This document shows positions 16,291 through 24,450 of a DNA stretch of 64,000 bases, one piece after another. The notes beneath the pieces were generated by a model that searched no databases, had not been told where the DNA came from, and saw nothing but the letters and a program-made list of their open reading frames with translations. Where the stretch lies: positions 186,001 through 250,000 of the forward strand of contig NZ_BMRX01000011.1 of assembly GCF_014648855.1 (NCBI RefSeq), in the 5' to 3' direction. A program made the translations under genes and the position numbers. Numbering within the stretch: the first letter of the stretch is position 1; each line of letters begins with the position of its first letter. This DNA is from Streptomyces parvulus. GTDB lineage: Bacteria > Actinomycetota > Actinomycetes > Streptomycetales > Streptomycetaceae.

Positions 16291-16463
16291 TCGAACGGGC
16301 GCCCGCCCACCCGCCACCCCCGAGCCGCCCGCCGTCTGCTCTACGGGTGAATTCGACGGGCGGTCGTGCTGCGGATTCCGCAGGTCCGGGGCCTGGCATG
16401 CCTATATGACGAACACCGCGCAAACACCGCCTCATTCCCGGCCGTTGTCATCCTGGAGGTCTC

Positions 16464-16577
16464 GTGCACCTGTCCGCGGAGCTGATCGGCGGCCTTCTCT
16501 CACTCGCCGGCCTCGGAATCCTCACTTTTGCCAGCATCCGCAGCATCGGGCGCCGGGGGTCGTCGGTGGAGGGCTGA
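16464..16577 (+). CDS. 37-residue single-helix membrane peptide
   Basis: A short gene with GTG 16464 and a strong TGGAGGT four bases upstream. The product is MHLSAELIGGLLSLAGLGIL then TFASIRSIGRRGSSVEG: one hydrophobic helix followed by a basic tail. Codons are G/C-ended in the Streptomyces manner. It lies between the KimA-like gene and the trkA pair. No family recognised; a regulatory membrane peptide is possible. Confidence 0.55.
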   Translation: MHLSAELIGGLLSLAGLGILTFASIRSIGRRGSSVEG

Positions 16578-16790
16578 GACGGGGCACCCGGCCCTCCGCG
16601 TCAGTAGGCTCGGACGGCCGGCGGGGCGCCGTGGGGCCACCCGGACGGGGGCCGGTGGCGCCGGACCGGCATGATGGTGCCCGGCGGCCCCCCTACAGGG
16701 GCCGCACGTGTTGCCCGTCGAGCCGAAAGAGGAAAATGAGCGGGACGTTCGCCAACGTCAGAGGGCTCGGAAGAAGAGTGGTGTAGAGCC

Positions 16791-17462
16791 GTGCACATTG
16801 TCATCATGGGCTGCGGGCGCGTTGGCTCCGCCCTCGCCCAGACCCTGGAACAGCAGGGGCACACGGTCGCCGTGATCGACCGGGACCCCACCGCCTTCCG
16901 ACGTCTCGGTTCCTCGTTCGGCGGCCGCCGGGTCACCGGCATCGGCTTCGACCAGGACACCCTGCGCGAGGCGGGCATCGAGGACGCCGGTGCCTTCGCC
17001 GCCGTCTCCAGCGGGGACAACTCGAACATCATCGCCGCCCGCGTGGCCCGCGAGATGTTCGGCGTGGAGAACGTCGCCGCCCGCATCTACGACCCCCGCC
17101 GCGCCGAGGTCTACCAGCGCCTGGGCATCCCCACCGTGGCCACGGTCCGCTGGACGGCCGACCAGATGCTGCGCCGGCTGCTCCCCTCGGGCGCCGAGCC
17201 GCTGTGGCGGGACCCCACGGGCGGGGTGCAGCTCGCCGAGGTGCACACCTCCCCGTCCTGGGTCGGGCACAAGATCAGCCGGCTCCAGGAGGAGACGGGC
17301 GTGCGGGTGGCCTTCCTCACCCGGCTCGGGGAGGCGATCCTGCCCTCCTCGCAGACCGTGCTTCAAGAGGGTGACCTGGTGCACGTCATGATGCGCACCG
17401 ACGAGGTCGACAAGGTCGAGGCGGCGTTCGCCAAGGGTCCCGAAGAGGAGGGCGGTCACTGA
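16791..17462 (+). CDS. trkA: TrkA-family potassium uptake regulator (RCK), first of a pair
   Basis: A 223-residue cytosolic protein. The N-terminal RCK_N Rossmann domain starts at once with the dinucleotide-binding loop VIMGCGRVGSALAQTLE and the acidic end of strand 2 (VAVIDRDP). RCK_C lies at about residues 135-215 (VQLAEVHTSPSWVGHKISRLQ, then LPSSQTVLQEGDLVHVMM). Such proteins gate K+ channels/transporters in response to NAD(H), ATP or c-di-AMP. The last base of its stop codon is the first base of the next ATG (TGATG), so the two subunits are coupled. The transport partner is probably the divergent KimA-like permease or a Trk/Ktr subunit elsewhere. Confidence 0.9.
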   Translation: MHIVIMGCGRVGSALAQTLEQQGHTVAVIDRDPTAFRRLGSSFGGRRVTGIGFDQDTLREAGIEDAGAFAAVSSGDNSNIIAARVAREMFGVENVAARIYDPRRAEVYQRLGIPTVATVRWTADQMLRRLLPSGAEPLWRDPTGGVQLAEVHTSPSWVGHKISRLQEETGVRVAFLTRLGEAILPSSQTVLQEGDLVHVMMRTDEVDKVEAAFAKGPEEEGGH

Positions 17463-18139
17463 TGAGGGTCGCCATTGCCGGAGCCGGCGCGGTCGGCCGC
17501 TCGATCGCGGGCGAACTGCTGGAGAACGGCCACGAGGTCCTGCTGATCGACAAGGCGCCGACCGCGATCTCGGTCGAGCGCGTGCCGATGGCGGAGTGGC
17601 TGCTCGCCGACGCGTGCGAGATCACGTCCCTGGACGAGGCGGCGCTCCAGCGCTGCAACGTCGTCATCGCCGCGACCGGCGACGACAAGGTCAACCTCGT
17701 CGTCTCGTTGCTGGCCAAGACGGAATACGGCGTTCCACGCGTCGTCGCCCGGGTGAACAACCCGAAGAACGAGTGGCTGTTCAACGAGTCCTGGGGCGTG
17801 GACGTCGCCGTCTCCACGCCGCGGCTGATGTCGGCCCTGGTGGAGGAGGCGGTGAGCGTCGGCGACCTGGTCCGGCTGCTGCGCTTCAGCCACGGCGACG
17901 CCAACCTGGTCGAGCTGACGCTGCCCGAGGAGTCGGCCCTGGCCGGCATCCAGGTCGGTGACGTCGAGTGGCCGGAGGACACCTCGCTGGTGACCATCAT
18001 CCGCGGTACCCGGGTGCTGACCCCGTCCCGCGAGGACTCGCTGGAGGCGGGCGACGAACTGCTCTTCGTCGCGGCGCAGGCCCGCGAGGAGCAGCTGGAG
18101 GACCTGCTGTCGGCGCGGCGCGGGGATCCGGCGCGCTGA
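17462..18139 (+). CDS. TrkA-family potassium uptake regulator (RCK), second of a pair
   Basis: A 225-residue paralogue of the preceding protein with RCK_N (VAIAGAGAVGRSIAGELLENG, then VLLIDKAP) and RCK_C (about residues 140-215: VELTLPEESALAGIQVGD, then LEAGDELLFVA). Pairing of two RCK proteins suggests a hetero-oligomeric ring, as in mycobacterial CeoB/CeoC (established naming; function inferred). It overlaps the upstream gene by one base and is followed by a 54-bp perfect palindrome that ends both this and the converging operon. Confidence 0.9.
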   Translation: MRVAIAGAGAVGRSIAGELLENGHEVLLIDKAPTAISVERVPMAEWLLADACEITSLDEAALQRCNVVIAATGDDKVNLVVSLLAKTEYGVPRVVARVNNPKNEWLFNESWGVDVAVSTPRLMSALVEEAVSVGDLVRLLRFSHGDANLVELTLPEESALAGIQVGDVEWPEDTSLVTIIRGTRVLTPSREDSLEAGDELLFVAAQAREEQLEDLLSARRGDPAR

Positions 18140-18147
18140 CGTTCCCG

Positions 18148-18201
18148 CGGTACGACGGTGGGGGCGCCCGGAGATCTCCGGGCGCCCCCACCGTCGTACC
18201 G
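18148..18201. terminator. Bidirectional terminator, 54-bp perfect palindrome
   Basis: CGGTACGACGGTGGGGGCGC followed by CCGGAGA is repeated exactly as its reverse complement with no loop between; the centre is at 18174/18175 (GAGATCTC). It sits between the convergent trkA pair (stop 18139) and the DUF3159 gene (stop 18228). Confidence 0.85.
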
Positions 18202-18227
18202 CCCCGGATGCGGCCGGGGCCGGGGCG

Positions 18228-19022
18228 TCAGCTCTTGCGGTGCCTGCCGCCGTGGGTGTCGGCGGCGTCGCCCCCGGCGTCCCCCGGCTGCCACACGGCG
18301 GCCTTCTCGCGCTCCGCGCGTTCCTTCTCGGCCTTCTCCGCCTCCTCGGCCGCCTCCATCTCCGCGAAGACGTCGATCGGGGCCGGCGCCTTGGCCAGGA
18401 AGACCCAGGTCAGCCAGACGGCGAGCAGGAAGGGCGGGATCTTGAGGGTGACCAGGACCCAGCCGAGCTGCTCGGTGTCCGCCCACCAGTACAGCGGGAA
18501 GAGGATCGCGGACTTGGCGAGCAGGATCAGGCCCCAGGCGTAGCTGGCCTTGGTGTAGGCCTTCTTGCGGCCCGGGTTGCGGGTGCGCCAGGAGAGGTTC
18601 TCCTTGAAGACCGGGCCGAGGATCAGGCCGATCAGCGGGACTCCGGCCAGCGAGGTGACGATGTACGCCAGCGCCAGGCCGAGGGTGTAGAGCATGCCCG
18701 GGAGATAGAAGTTCTTGGCGTTGTCGGTCATCATCGCGAAGACCACGCCGAAGGCGACGCCGAAGACGCCGCTGAAGGCGTGCTTCACGGTGTCCTTCAT
18801 CACCAGCCGGACCACGACCAGCACCAGCGAGACGGCGAGCGCCGCGATCGCGGACATGTGCAGGTCGTTGTTGAGCGTGAAGATGGTGACGAAGAGCAGG
18901 CCCGGCAGGACCGTCTCGACCATGCCCCGCACACCGCCGAACGCCTCGAACAGCGCGGCCTCGGTCACCGCCCGGGAGTCGTCCGCCTCTGTCTCTTCGG
19001 TCGGCTTGTCGAGCGACGTCAC
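18228..19022 (-). CDS. DUF3159 membrane protein
   Basis: A 264-residue integral membrane protein with about six helices between residues 38 and 215 (LPGLLFVTIFTLNNDL, then AIAALAVSLVLVVVRLVMKD). The motif FSGVFGVAFGVVFAMMTDNAKNF is typical of the actinobacterial DUF3159 family. The N-terminus is acidic and the C-terminus is a charged Glu/Lys/Arg-rich helix (EAAEEAEKAEKERAEREKA). The function of the family is unknown. It begins three bases after the OB-fold gene stop, so they form a two-gene operon. Confidence 0.85.
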   Translation of the reverse strand: MTSLDKPTEETEADDSRAVTEAALFEAFGGVRGMVETVLPGLLFVTIFTLNNDLHMSAIAALAVSLVLVVVRLVMKDTVKHAFSGVFGVAFGVVFAMMTDNAKNFYLPGMLYTLGLALAYIVTSLAGVPLIGLILGPVFKENLSWRTRNPGRKKAYTKASYAWGLILLAKSAILFPLYWWADTEQLGWVLVTLKIPPFLLAVWLTWVFLAKAPAPIDVFAEMEAAEEAEKAEKERAEREKAAVWQPGDAGGDAADTHGGRHRKS

Positions 19023-19025
19023 CGG

Positions 19026-19424
19026 CTACTCCCGTCCGAGGGGTCTCAGTTCGTATTTCGGGTTGAAGAGCACCCGGCGGCCCCGGCTCATCGAGATCCG
19101 GCCCGATGCGATGAGCTTGCGCCCCGGCTCTATGCCCACGATGGAGCGTCTGCCCAGCCACACCACGTCCAAGGCGGCGGAACCGTCGAACAGCTCGGCC
19201 TCCAGGGCCGGAACGCCCGCGCGCGGCCGCAGGGTGACCGTGCGCAAGGTACCAGTAACCGACACGATCTGACGGTCCTGGCAGTCCCCGATGCGGGTGC
19301 AGCCGGCGGTGTCGGCGTCCTCGCGCAGTTCCTCGGACTCCAGGTCCTCCTGCGACGAGGAGAGCCGGTCGAACATGCGCCGGAACCGGCCCACCGGCTT
19401 GTCGGAACGTGGAGCAGCACTCAT
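19026..19424 (-). CDS. OB-fold nucleic-acid-binding-like protein
   Basis: A 132-residue protein starting at ATG 19424. After a charged N-terminal helix (RMFDRLSSSQEDLESEEL) there is an OB-fold-like strand pattern: VSVTGTLRTVTLRP, then PALEAELFDGSAALDVVWLG, then IEPGRKLIASGRISMSRG. Related domains bind single-stranded nucleic acid (e.g. the RecG/aspartyl-tRNA anticodon type), but no ligand can be assigned. No Shine-Dalgarno sequence is seen; a TACGCT box six bases ahead of ATG suggests a leaderless mRNA. It is followed directly by the DUF3159 gene. Confidence 0.75.
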   Translation of the reverse strand: MSAAPRSDKPVGRFRRMFDRLSSSQEDLESEELREDADTAGCTRIGDCQDRQIVSVTGTLRTVTLRPRAGVPALEAELFDGSAALDVVWLGRRSIVGIEPGRKLIASGRISMSRGRRVLFNPKYELRPLGRE

Positions 19425-19485
19425 ATGTGAAGCGTACCGGGGCCCGCCGACAGGCACGCACCCTCCGCCCGAGGGATGGCGGGGC

Positions 19486-20169
19486 TCACTTCTCGAAGCG
19501 GTATCCCATGCCGGGCTCGGTGATGAAGTGCCGCGGGTGGGCGGGGTCGGCCTCCAGTTTGCGCCGGAGCTGGGCCATGTAGACCCGCAGGTAGTTCGTC
19601 TCGGTCCCGTACGACGGCCCCCACACCTCCTGGAGCAGCTGTTTCTGGCTCACCAGGCGCCCCGTGTTGCGCACCAGCACCTCCAGGAGGTGCCACTCGG
19701 TGGGTGTGAGGCGGACGTCCCTCCCGTCCCGGTTGACCTTCTTCGCGGCCAGGTCGACGGTGAACCGCTCGGTCTCCACGATCACGTCGTCCCCGTCTCC
19801 GGGGACCGGCTCGGCGCGGCGCACGGCGGCCCGCAGCCGGGCCAGCAGCTCGTCCATGCCGAAGGGCTTGGTGACGTAGTCGTCCGCCCCCGCGTCCAGG
19901 GCCTCGACCTTCTCGTCGGAGGAGTGGCGGGCGGAGAGCACCAGGATCGGCACCCGGGTCCAGCCGCGCAGGCCCCTGATCACCTCGACGCCGTCCATGT
20001 CGGGCAGGCCCAGGTCCAGCACGACCACGTCGGGGTGGCGGGCGGCGGCCAGCTGGAGGGCGCCCGCCCCGTCGTGGGCGGCGTCGACCTCGTAGTGGCG
20101 CGCCTTGAGGTTGATCACGAGGGCCCGCACGATCTGCGGTTCGTCGTCGATCACGAGCACCCGGGTCAT
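19486..20169 (-). CDS. kdpE: KdpE response regulator
   Basis: A 227-residue OmpR/PhoB-type regulator. The receiver domain has the acidic pocket DDE, the phospho-accepting Asp in VVLDLGLPDMDG and the Lys in VTKPFG. The winged helix (residues ~130-225) contains RLTPTEWHLLEVLVRNTG and ETNYLRVYMAQLRRKLE, the latter very close to canonical KdpE. KdpE activates kdpFABC under K+ limitation. It overlaps kdpD by ATGA. The kdpFABC genes are not in the window, so regulation is in trans. Confidence 0.93.
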   Translation of the reverse strand: MTRVLVIDDEPQIVRALVINLKARHYEVDAAHDGAGALQLAAARHPDVVVLDLGLPDMDGVEVIRGLRGWTRVPILVLSARHSSDEKVEALDAGADDYVTKPFGMDELLARLRAAVRRAEPVPGDGDDVIVETERFTVDLAAKKVNRDGRDVRLTPTEWHLLEVLVRNTGRLVSQKQLLQEVWGPSYGTETNYLRVYMAQLRRKLEADPAHPRHFITEPGMGYRFEK

Positions 20170-22712
20170 CGGGCGGCCTGCCTTTCTGCCGGCGTGGGGC
20201 GCGACGGCGCCGCGGGGGCGCCCGCCGCGCGGAGGGTGAGGACCATGGTGAGGCCGCCGCCGGGGGTGTCCTCCGCGTTCAGGGTGCCGCCCATCGACTC
20301 GGCGAAGCCCCGGGCGACGGCGAGCCCCAGCCCGACGCCCGCGCCGCGCGGGGCGTCGCCGTAGCGCTGGAAGGGCTCGAAGATGCGTTCCTTGGCCTCG
20401 TCCGGCACCCCGGGACCCCGGTCGACTATCCGTACCTCCACGCGGTCCGCGAGGGCGCTGGCGGTGACCAGGACGCCCCGGTCGTCCGGGCTGTACTTGA
20501 CGGCGTTCTCCACGAGGTTGGCGAGCGCCCGCTCCAGGAGCCCGGCGTCCACGGCGACCATGGGCAGCGTCTCCGGGATGTCCAGCTCCGCGCTGCCCTC
20601 GGGCACCCCGCCGAGCGCCATCGGCGCGACCTCGTCCACGTCGATCTCGCGGATGAGCGGGGTCACCGTCCCGGTCTGGAGGCGGGACATGTCGAGCAGG
20701 TTGCCGACGAGGTGGTCGAGCCGGTCGGCGCCCGCCTCGATGCCCTCCAGCAACTCCGCCTGGTCCTCGTCGGACCAGGCCACGTCGTCGGACCTGAGAC
20801 TGGTGACGGCGGCCTTGATCCCGGCCAGCGGGGTGCGCAGGTCGTGGCTGACGGCGGCGAGCAGCGCGGTGCGGATGCGGTTGCCCTCGGCCAGCGCCCG
20901 GGCCCGGTCGGCCTCCTCGCGCAGCCGGCGCCGGTCGAGTACGACGGCGGCCTGGGCGGCGAAGGCGGCGAGCACCCGGCGGTCCTCGGCGGGCAGCACC
21001 CGGCCGGTCAGCGCCAGCGCCATGTGGTCGCCGACGGGCATGTCCACGTCGGCGTCCTCGGGCCGGTCCACCGGGGGCCCGGACCCGGCGCGGCCGGCGC
21101 AGGTCCAGGGGGCGACGTCGCTCTCCCGCTCCAGCAGCGCGGCGGACTCCATGCCGAAGGTCTCGCGCACCCGCTCCAGGAGCGTCTCCAGGCTGGTCTC
21201 GCCGCGCAGGACGTCGCCGGCCAGGAAGGAGAGGATCTCGGACTCGGCGCGCAGCCGGGCGGCCTGGTGGGTGCGGCGAGCCGCGACGTCGACGACGGAG
21301 GCCACGGAGAGCGCGACGCCGACGAATATGGCGAGCGCAAGGATGTTCCTGGGGTCGGCGATGGTGATCCGGTTGACGGGGGGCGTGAAGAACCAGTTCA
21401 ACAGGACCGAGCCGACCGCGGCCGAGGCCAGCGCCGGGTACAGCCCGCCGAGCAGCGCGGCGGCCACCGTCAGCGCGAGGTAGAGCAGGACGTCGTTGGC
21501 GAGCCCGAGGTTGACGGCGTTGAGCAGCAGGGTCAGCAGCACCGGGCCGACCAGGCCCACGAACCAGCCCCAGGCGCTCCGGGAGCGCCCCAGGCGTGCG
21601 CCCCTGGCCACCGGCAGCCCGCGGCCCTTGGCGACCTCCTCGTGGGTCACGATGTGGACGTCCAGGTCGGGCCCGGACTCGCGGGCGACCGTGGCGCCGA
21701 CGCCGGGGCCGAAGACGTACTGCCACGTCTTGCGGCGCGAGGAGCCGAGGACGATCTGGGTGGCGTTGACGCCGCGCGCGAAGTCGAGCAGGGCCGCGGG
21801 TATGTCGTCGCCCAGGACGTGGTGGAAGGTGCCGCCGAGGTCCTCGACGAGGGTGCGCTGGAGTGCCAGTTCCTTCGGCGAGGCCGAGGTCAGCCCGTCG
21901 CTGCGGGCGATGTAGACGGCCAGCACCTCGCCGCCGGCGCCCTTCTCCGCGAGGCGCGCGGCCCGCCGTATCAGCGTGCGGCCCTCGGGACCGCCGGTCA
22001 GACCGACCACGATGCGCTCGCGGGAGCCCCAGATCTTCGAGACCCGGTGCTCGCTGCGGTACTGCTGGAGGTACTCGTCGGCCCGGTCCGCGACCCAGAG
22101 CAGGGCGAGTTCCCGCAGGGCGGTGAGGTTGCCGGGCCGGAAGTAGTTGGACAGGGCGGCGTCGACCTTGTCCGGCTGGTAGATGTTGCCGTGCGCCATG
22201 CGCCTGCGCAGTGCCTGGGGCGACATGTCGACCAGTTCCGTCTGGTCCGCGCGGCGCACCACCTCGTCGGGCACGGTCTCCCGCTGCCGCACGCCGGTGA
22301 TCGACTCCACCACGTCGCCGAGTGACTCCAGGTGCTGGATGTTGACGGTCGAGATCACGTCGATCCCGGCGGCCAGCAGATCCTCGACGTCCTGCCACCG
22401 CTTGGCGTTGCGCACCCCGGGGACATTGGTGTGCGCCAGTTCGTCCACCAGGGCGACCTGCGGCCTGCGGGCGAGGACGGCGTCCAGGTCCAGCTCCGTG
22501 AAGGTGCCGCCGCGGTACTCCAGCTCCCGGCGCGGCACCTGCTCCAGGCCGTGCAGCATGACCTCGGTGCGGGCCCGGCCGTGGTGCTCGACGAAGGCGA
22601 CGACGCAGTCCGTGCCGCGCTCGACGCGCCGGTGGGCCTCGGCGAGCATCGCGTACGTCTTGCCGACGCCCGGAGCCGCGCCGAGGTAGATCCGAAGCTT
22701 GCCGCGTCCCAT
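20166..22712 (-). CDS. kdpD: KdpD osmosensitive K+ sensor kinase
   Basis: An 848-residue sensor kinase. The N-terminal KdpD domain (residues ~1-210) carries a Walker A motif (LGAAPGVGKTYAML) and VALVDELAHTNVPG. A UspA-like domain follows (about 220-345), then four closely packed membrane helices of the DUF4118 type (about 375-480), then a GAF-like region. HisKA has H623 in AAVSHDLRTPLAG, and the HATPase has NLVENAVKYSPDD and GVGLGLAVARGF. It senses K+/turgor and phosphorylates KdpE. The length is near that of E. coli KdpD (894). No kdp transport genes flank it. Confidence 0.93.
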   Translation of the reverse strand: MGRGKLRIYLGAAPGVGKTYAMLAEAHRRVERGTDCVVAFVEHHGRARTEVMLHGLEQVPRRELEYRGGTFTELDLDAVLARRPQVALVDELAHTNVPGVRNAKRWQDVEDLLAAGIDVISTVNIQHLESLGDVVESITGVRQRETVPDEVVRRADQTELVDMSPQALRRRMAHGNIYQPDKVDAALSNYFRPGNLTALRELALLWVADRADEYLQQYRSEHRVSKIWGSRERIVVGLTGGPEGRTLIRRAARLAEKGAGGEVLAVYIARSDGLTSASPKELALQRTLVEDLGGTFHHVLGDDIPAALLDFARGVNATQIVLGSSRRKTWQYVFGPGVGATVARESGPDLDVHIVTHEEVAKGRGLPVARGARLGRSRSAWGWFVGLVGPVLLTLLLNAVNLGLANDVLLYLALTVAAALLGGLYPALASAAVGSVLLNWFFTPPVNRITIADPRNILALAIFVGVALSVASVVDVAARRTHQAARLRAESEILSFLAGDVLRGETSLETLLERVRETFGMESAALLERESDVAPWTCAGRAGSGPPVDRPEDADVDMPVGDHMALALTGRVLPAEDRRVLAAFAAQAAVVLDRRRLREEADRARALAEGNRIRTALLAAVSHDLRTPLAGIKAAVTSLRSDDVAWSDEDQAELLEGIEAGADRLDHLVGNLLDMSRLQTGTVTPLIREIDVDEVAPMALGGVPEGSAELDIPETLPMVAVDAGLLERALANLVENAVKYSPDDRGVLVTASALADRVEVRIVDRGPGVPDEAKERIFEPFQRYGDAPRGAGVGLGLAVARGFAESMGGTLNAEDTPGGGLTMVLTLRAAGAPAAPSRPTPAERQAAR

Positions 22713-22834
22713 GGCCTCATTGTCTTCCGGTCAACCGCTGACTGCGCAGCGTCGACCTTACGGCCCACAATCGCGACATAACGGGGCGGGGTGCGGCTGA
22801 GCGGCGTCTTTGACGGAACTCTGACGCCTCCGCC

Positions 22835-23530
22835 TCACTGTCCGACGATCTCCCCGTCCCGCAGTTCGAGGACCCGGTCCGCGAGGTCGAGCAGGGTGGC
22901 GTCGTGGGTGGCGACCAGGGCGGTGACCTGCTCGCTGTGGACGACGGCGCGCAGCAGCTCCATCACGGCGTGCCCGGTCTCGGCGTCGAGCTGGCCGGTG
23001 GGCTCGTCGGCGATCAGCAGGGCGGGGTTGTTGGCGAGGGCGCGGGCGATGGCGACGCGCTGCTGCTGGCCGCCGGAGAGTTCCCCAGGCCGCTGCGCCG
23101 CGTGGTCGGCGAGGCCCACCAGGGAGAGCAGCAGCGCGACGCGGTCCTCGCGCTCGCGGGTCGCGGTCCGGCGCAGCCGCATGGGCACGCCCACGTTCTC
23201 GGCCGCGGTGAGGATCGGGATGAGCCCGAAGGACTGGAAGACGAAGCCGACGCGGTCCCGGCGCAGGGCGAGCAGCCCCTCCTCGTCCAGGTCCGCCAGG
23301 TCGCGGCCGTCGACCTCGACGCGCCCGGCGTCCGGCGCGTCGAGTCCGCCGACGATGTTGAGCAGCGTGGTCTTGCCGGACCCCGACCGCCCCTTGAGGG
23401 CGACCAGTTCTCCCCGCGGCACCTCGAAGGAGACGCCGCGCAGGGCGTGCACGACGGCGGTGCCCTGCTGATAGGACTTCCGTACGCCCTCGACGCGCAC
23501 CATGGTCTCGGTGACCACCACCTGGCTCAT
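22835..23530 (-). CDS. ABC transporter ATP-binding protein (LolD/MacB type), no permease nearby
   Basis: A 231-residue ATPase with Walker A GRSGSGKTTLLN, Q-loop VFQSFGLIPILTAAEN, signature LSGGQQQR, Walker B ALLIADEP and the H-loop ATHD. The LDAPDAGRVEVDGRDLADL spacing and the TALVATHD end fit the FtsE/LolD/MacB class, which usually pairs with FtsX-like permeases. No permease gene is adjacent on either side, so it is either an orphan subunit or partners with a distant one. GGGGAGGGG precedes the ATG at a good distance. Confidence 0.88.
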   Translation of the reverse strand: MSQVVVTETMVRVEGVRKSYQQGTAVVHALRGVSFEVPRGELVALKGRSGSGKTTLLNIVGGLDAPDAGRVEVDGRDLADLDEEGLLALRRDRVGFVFQSFGLIPILTAAENVGVPMRLRRTATREREDRVALLLSLVGLADHAAQRPGELSGGQQQRVAIARALANNPALLIADEPTGQLDAETGHAVMELLRAVVHSEQVTALVATHDATLLDLADRVLELRDGEIVGQ

Positions 23531-23629
23531 GAGCCCCTCCCCCGCCGGACGACCGGGCGCCAGTATCGCCAGCGGAGGCCGCCTGATTCAACGGCCCGGC
23601 ACCACGGTCCGCCGGTCCGGCAGCGCGAA

Positions 23630-23658
23630 GGGCCGCACCCCCCCGGGGATGCGGCCCT
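23630..23658 (-). terminator. Terminator of the thioesterase-dut-DUF3710 operon
   Basis: Perfect 9-bp arms AGGGCCGCA / TGCGGCCCT around an 11-nt G/C-rich loop, 38 bp beyond the DUF3710 stop. Confidence 0.7.
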
Positions 23659-23696
23659 GATGGCGCGCGTACGGAGAAACCGCACGAAGTTCTTAC

Positions 23697-24449
23697 CTAG
23701 CGGACCTCGGTGATCTCTGGTCCGCGCTGGAGCTGGCCCATGCCTCCGGAGAAGCGGGAGCCCTCTTCCTGCTGGATGCCCTCGGGGACCATCTGCGCGT
23801 CGTTCGGCAGCTTGAGGACGATCGGGTCACGGGGGGCCATCGGGCCCTCACCGCGGACCACGACCGTGTCCCGGAAGATCTGCTCCAGCAGACCCGCGGC
23901 CTGCGGCTGCACCGCGCCCTGGCCCGAGATCACGCCCCGCAGGAACCAGCGGGGGCCGTCCACGCCGACGAACCGCACGACCTGGAAGCCGCCCGTGCCG
24001 TCCGGCAGCTGCACCGGCACCTGGGCCCGCAGCTCCCAGCCCAGCGGACCCTCGACCTCGTCGATGATCCCGCCCTGCTGGGTGATGCCGGAGCCGATCT
24101 CCTCGCGCACCTCGCCCCAGATGCCCTCGCGCTTGGGCGCTGCGAAGCCCTGGAGCTGGATGGCGCTGTCGCGCAGTACGACGGTGGCGGCGACGATGGC
24201 GTCCCCGGCGACCTCCACCCGCAGTTCCATGCCCTCGACCCCGGGGATGAACATGCCGCCCAGGTCCACGCGCCCCTCGGCGGGGTCACGGACCTCGGTG
24301 CTGTCCCAGGGGCCGTCGGGCCGTGGCTCGGGGTCGAGCCGCACCCGCTCGCGCTCTTCGTCCGCCTCGGTGCCGACGCTGTCGACGACCTGCTCGGTCT
24401 CGCCGGCCGCGTCCTCGGCGGCATCCCTCTTCTTGCGACGTCCGAACAC
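23697..24449 (-). CDS. DUF3710 protein
   Basis: A 250-residue soluble protein. GTG 24449 is chosen because GGAAGGAC lies seven bases upstream and the product then begins VFGRRKKRDAAEDAAG, typical of this family. The charged N-terminal ~55 residues are followed by a strand-rich domain (VDLGGMFIPGVEGMELRVEV, then GPRWFLRGVISGQGA) and a C-terminal LKLPNDAQMVPEG. DUF3710 has no known function but is conserved next to dut in actinobacteria, suggesting a link to nucleotide or genome maintenance (inference). It starts one base after the dut stop. Confidence 0.85.
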   Translation of the reverse strand: MFGRRKKRDAAEDAAGETEQVVDSVGTEADEERERVRLDPEPRPDGPWDSTEVRDPAEGRVDLGGMFIPGVEGMELRVEVAGDAIVAATVVLRDSAIQLQGFAAPKREGIWGEVREEIGSGITQQGGIIDEVEGPLGWELRAQVPVQLPDGTGGFQVVRFVGVDGPRWFLRGVISGQGAVQPQAAGLLEQIFRDTVVVRGEGPMAPRDPIVLKLPNDAQMVPEGIQQEEGSRFSGGMGQLQRGPEITEVR

Positions 24450-24450
24450 G

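Noticed and set aside
12859..16317. An 1152-codon minus-strand frame covering both the RNA methyltransferase and the KimA-like gene
   Set aside because: It is the +1 shadow of two real genes; the product is Arg/Ala/Gly/Pro-rich with no motifs.
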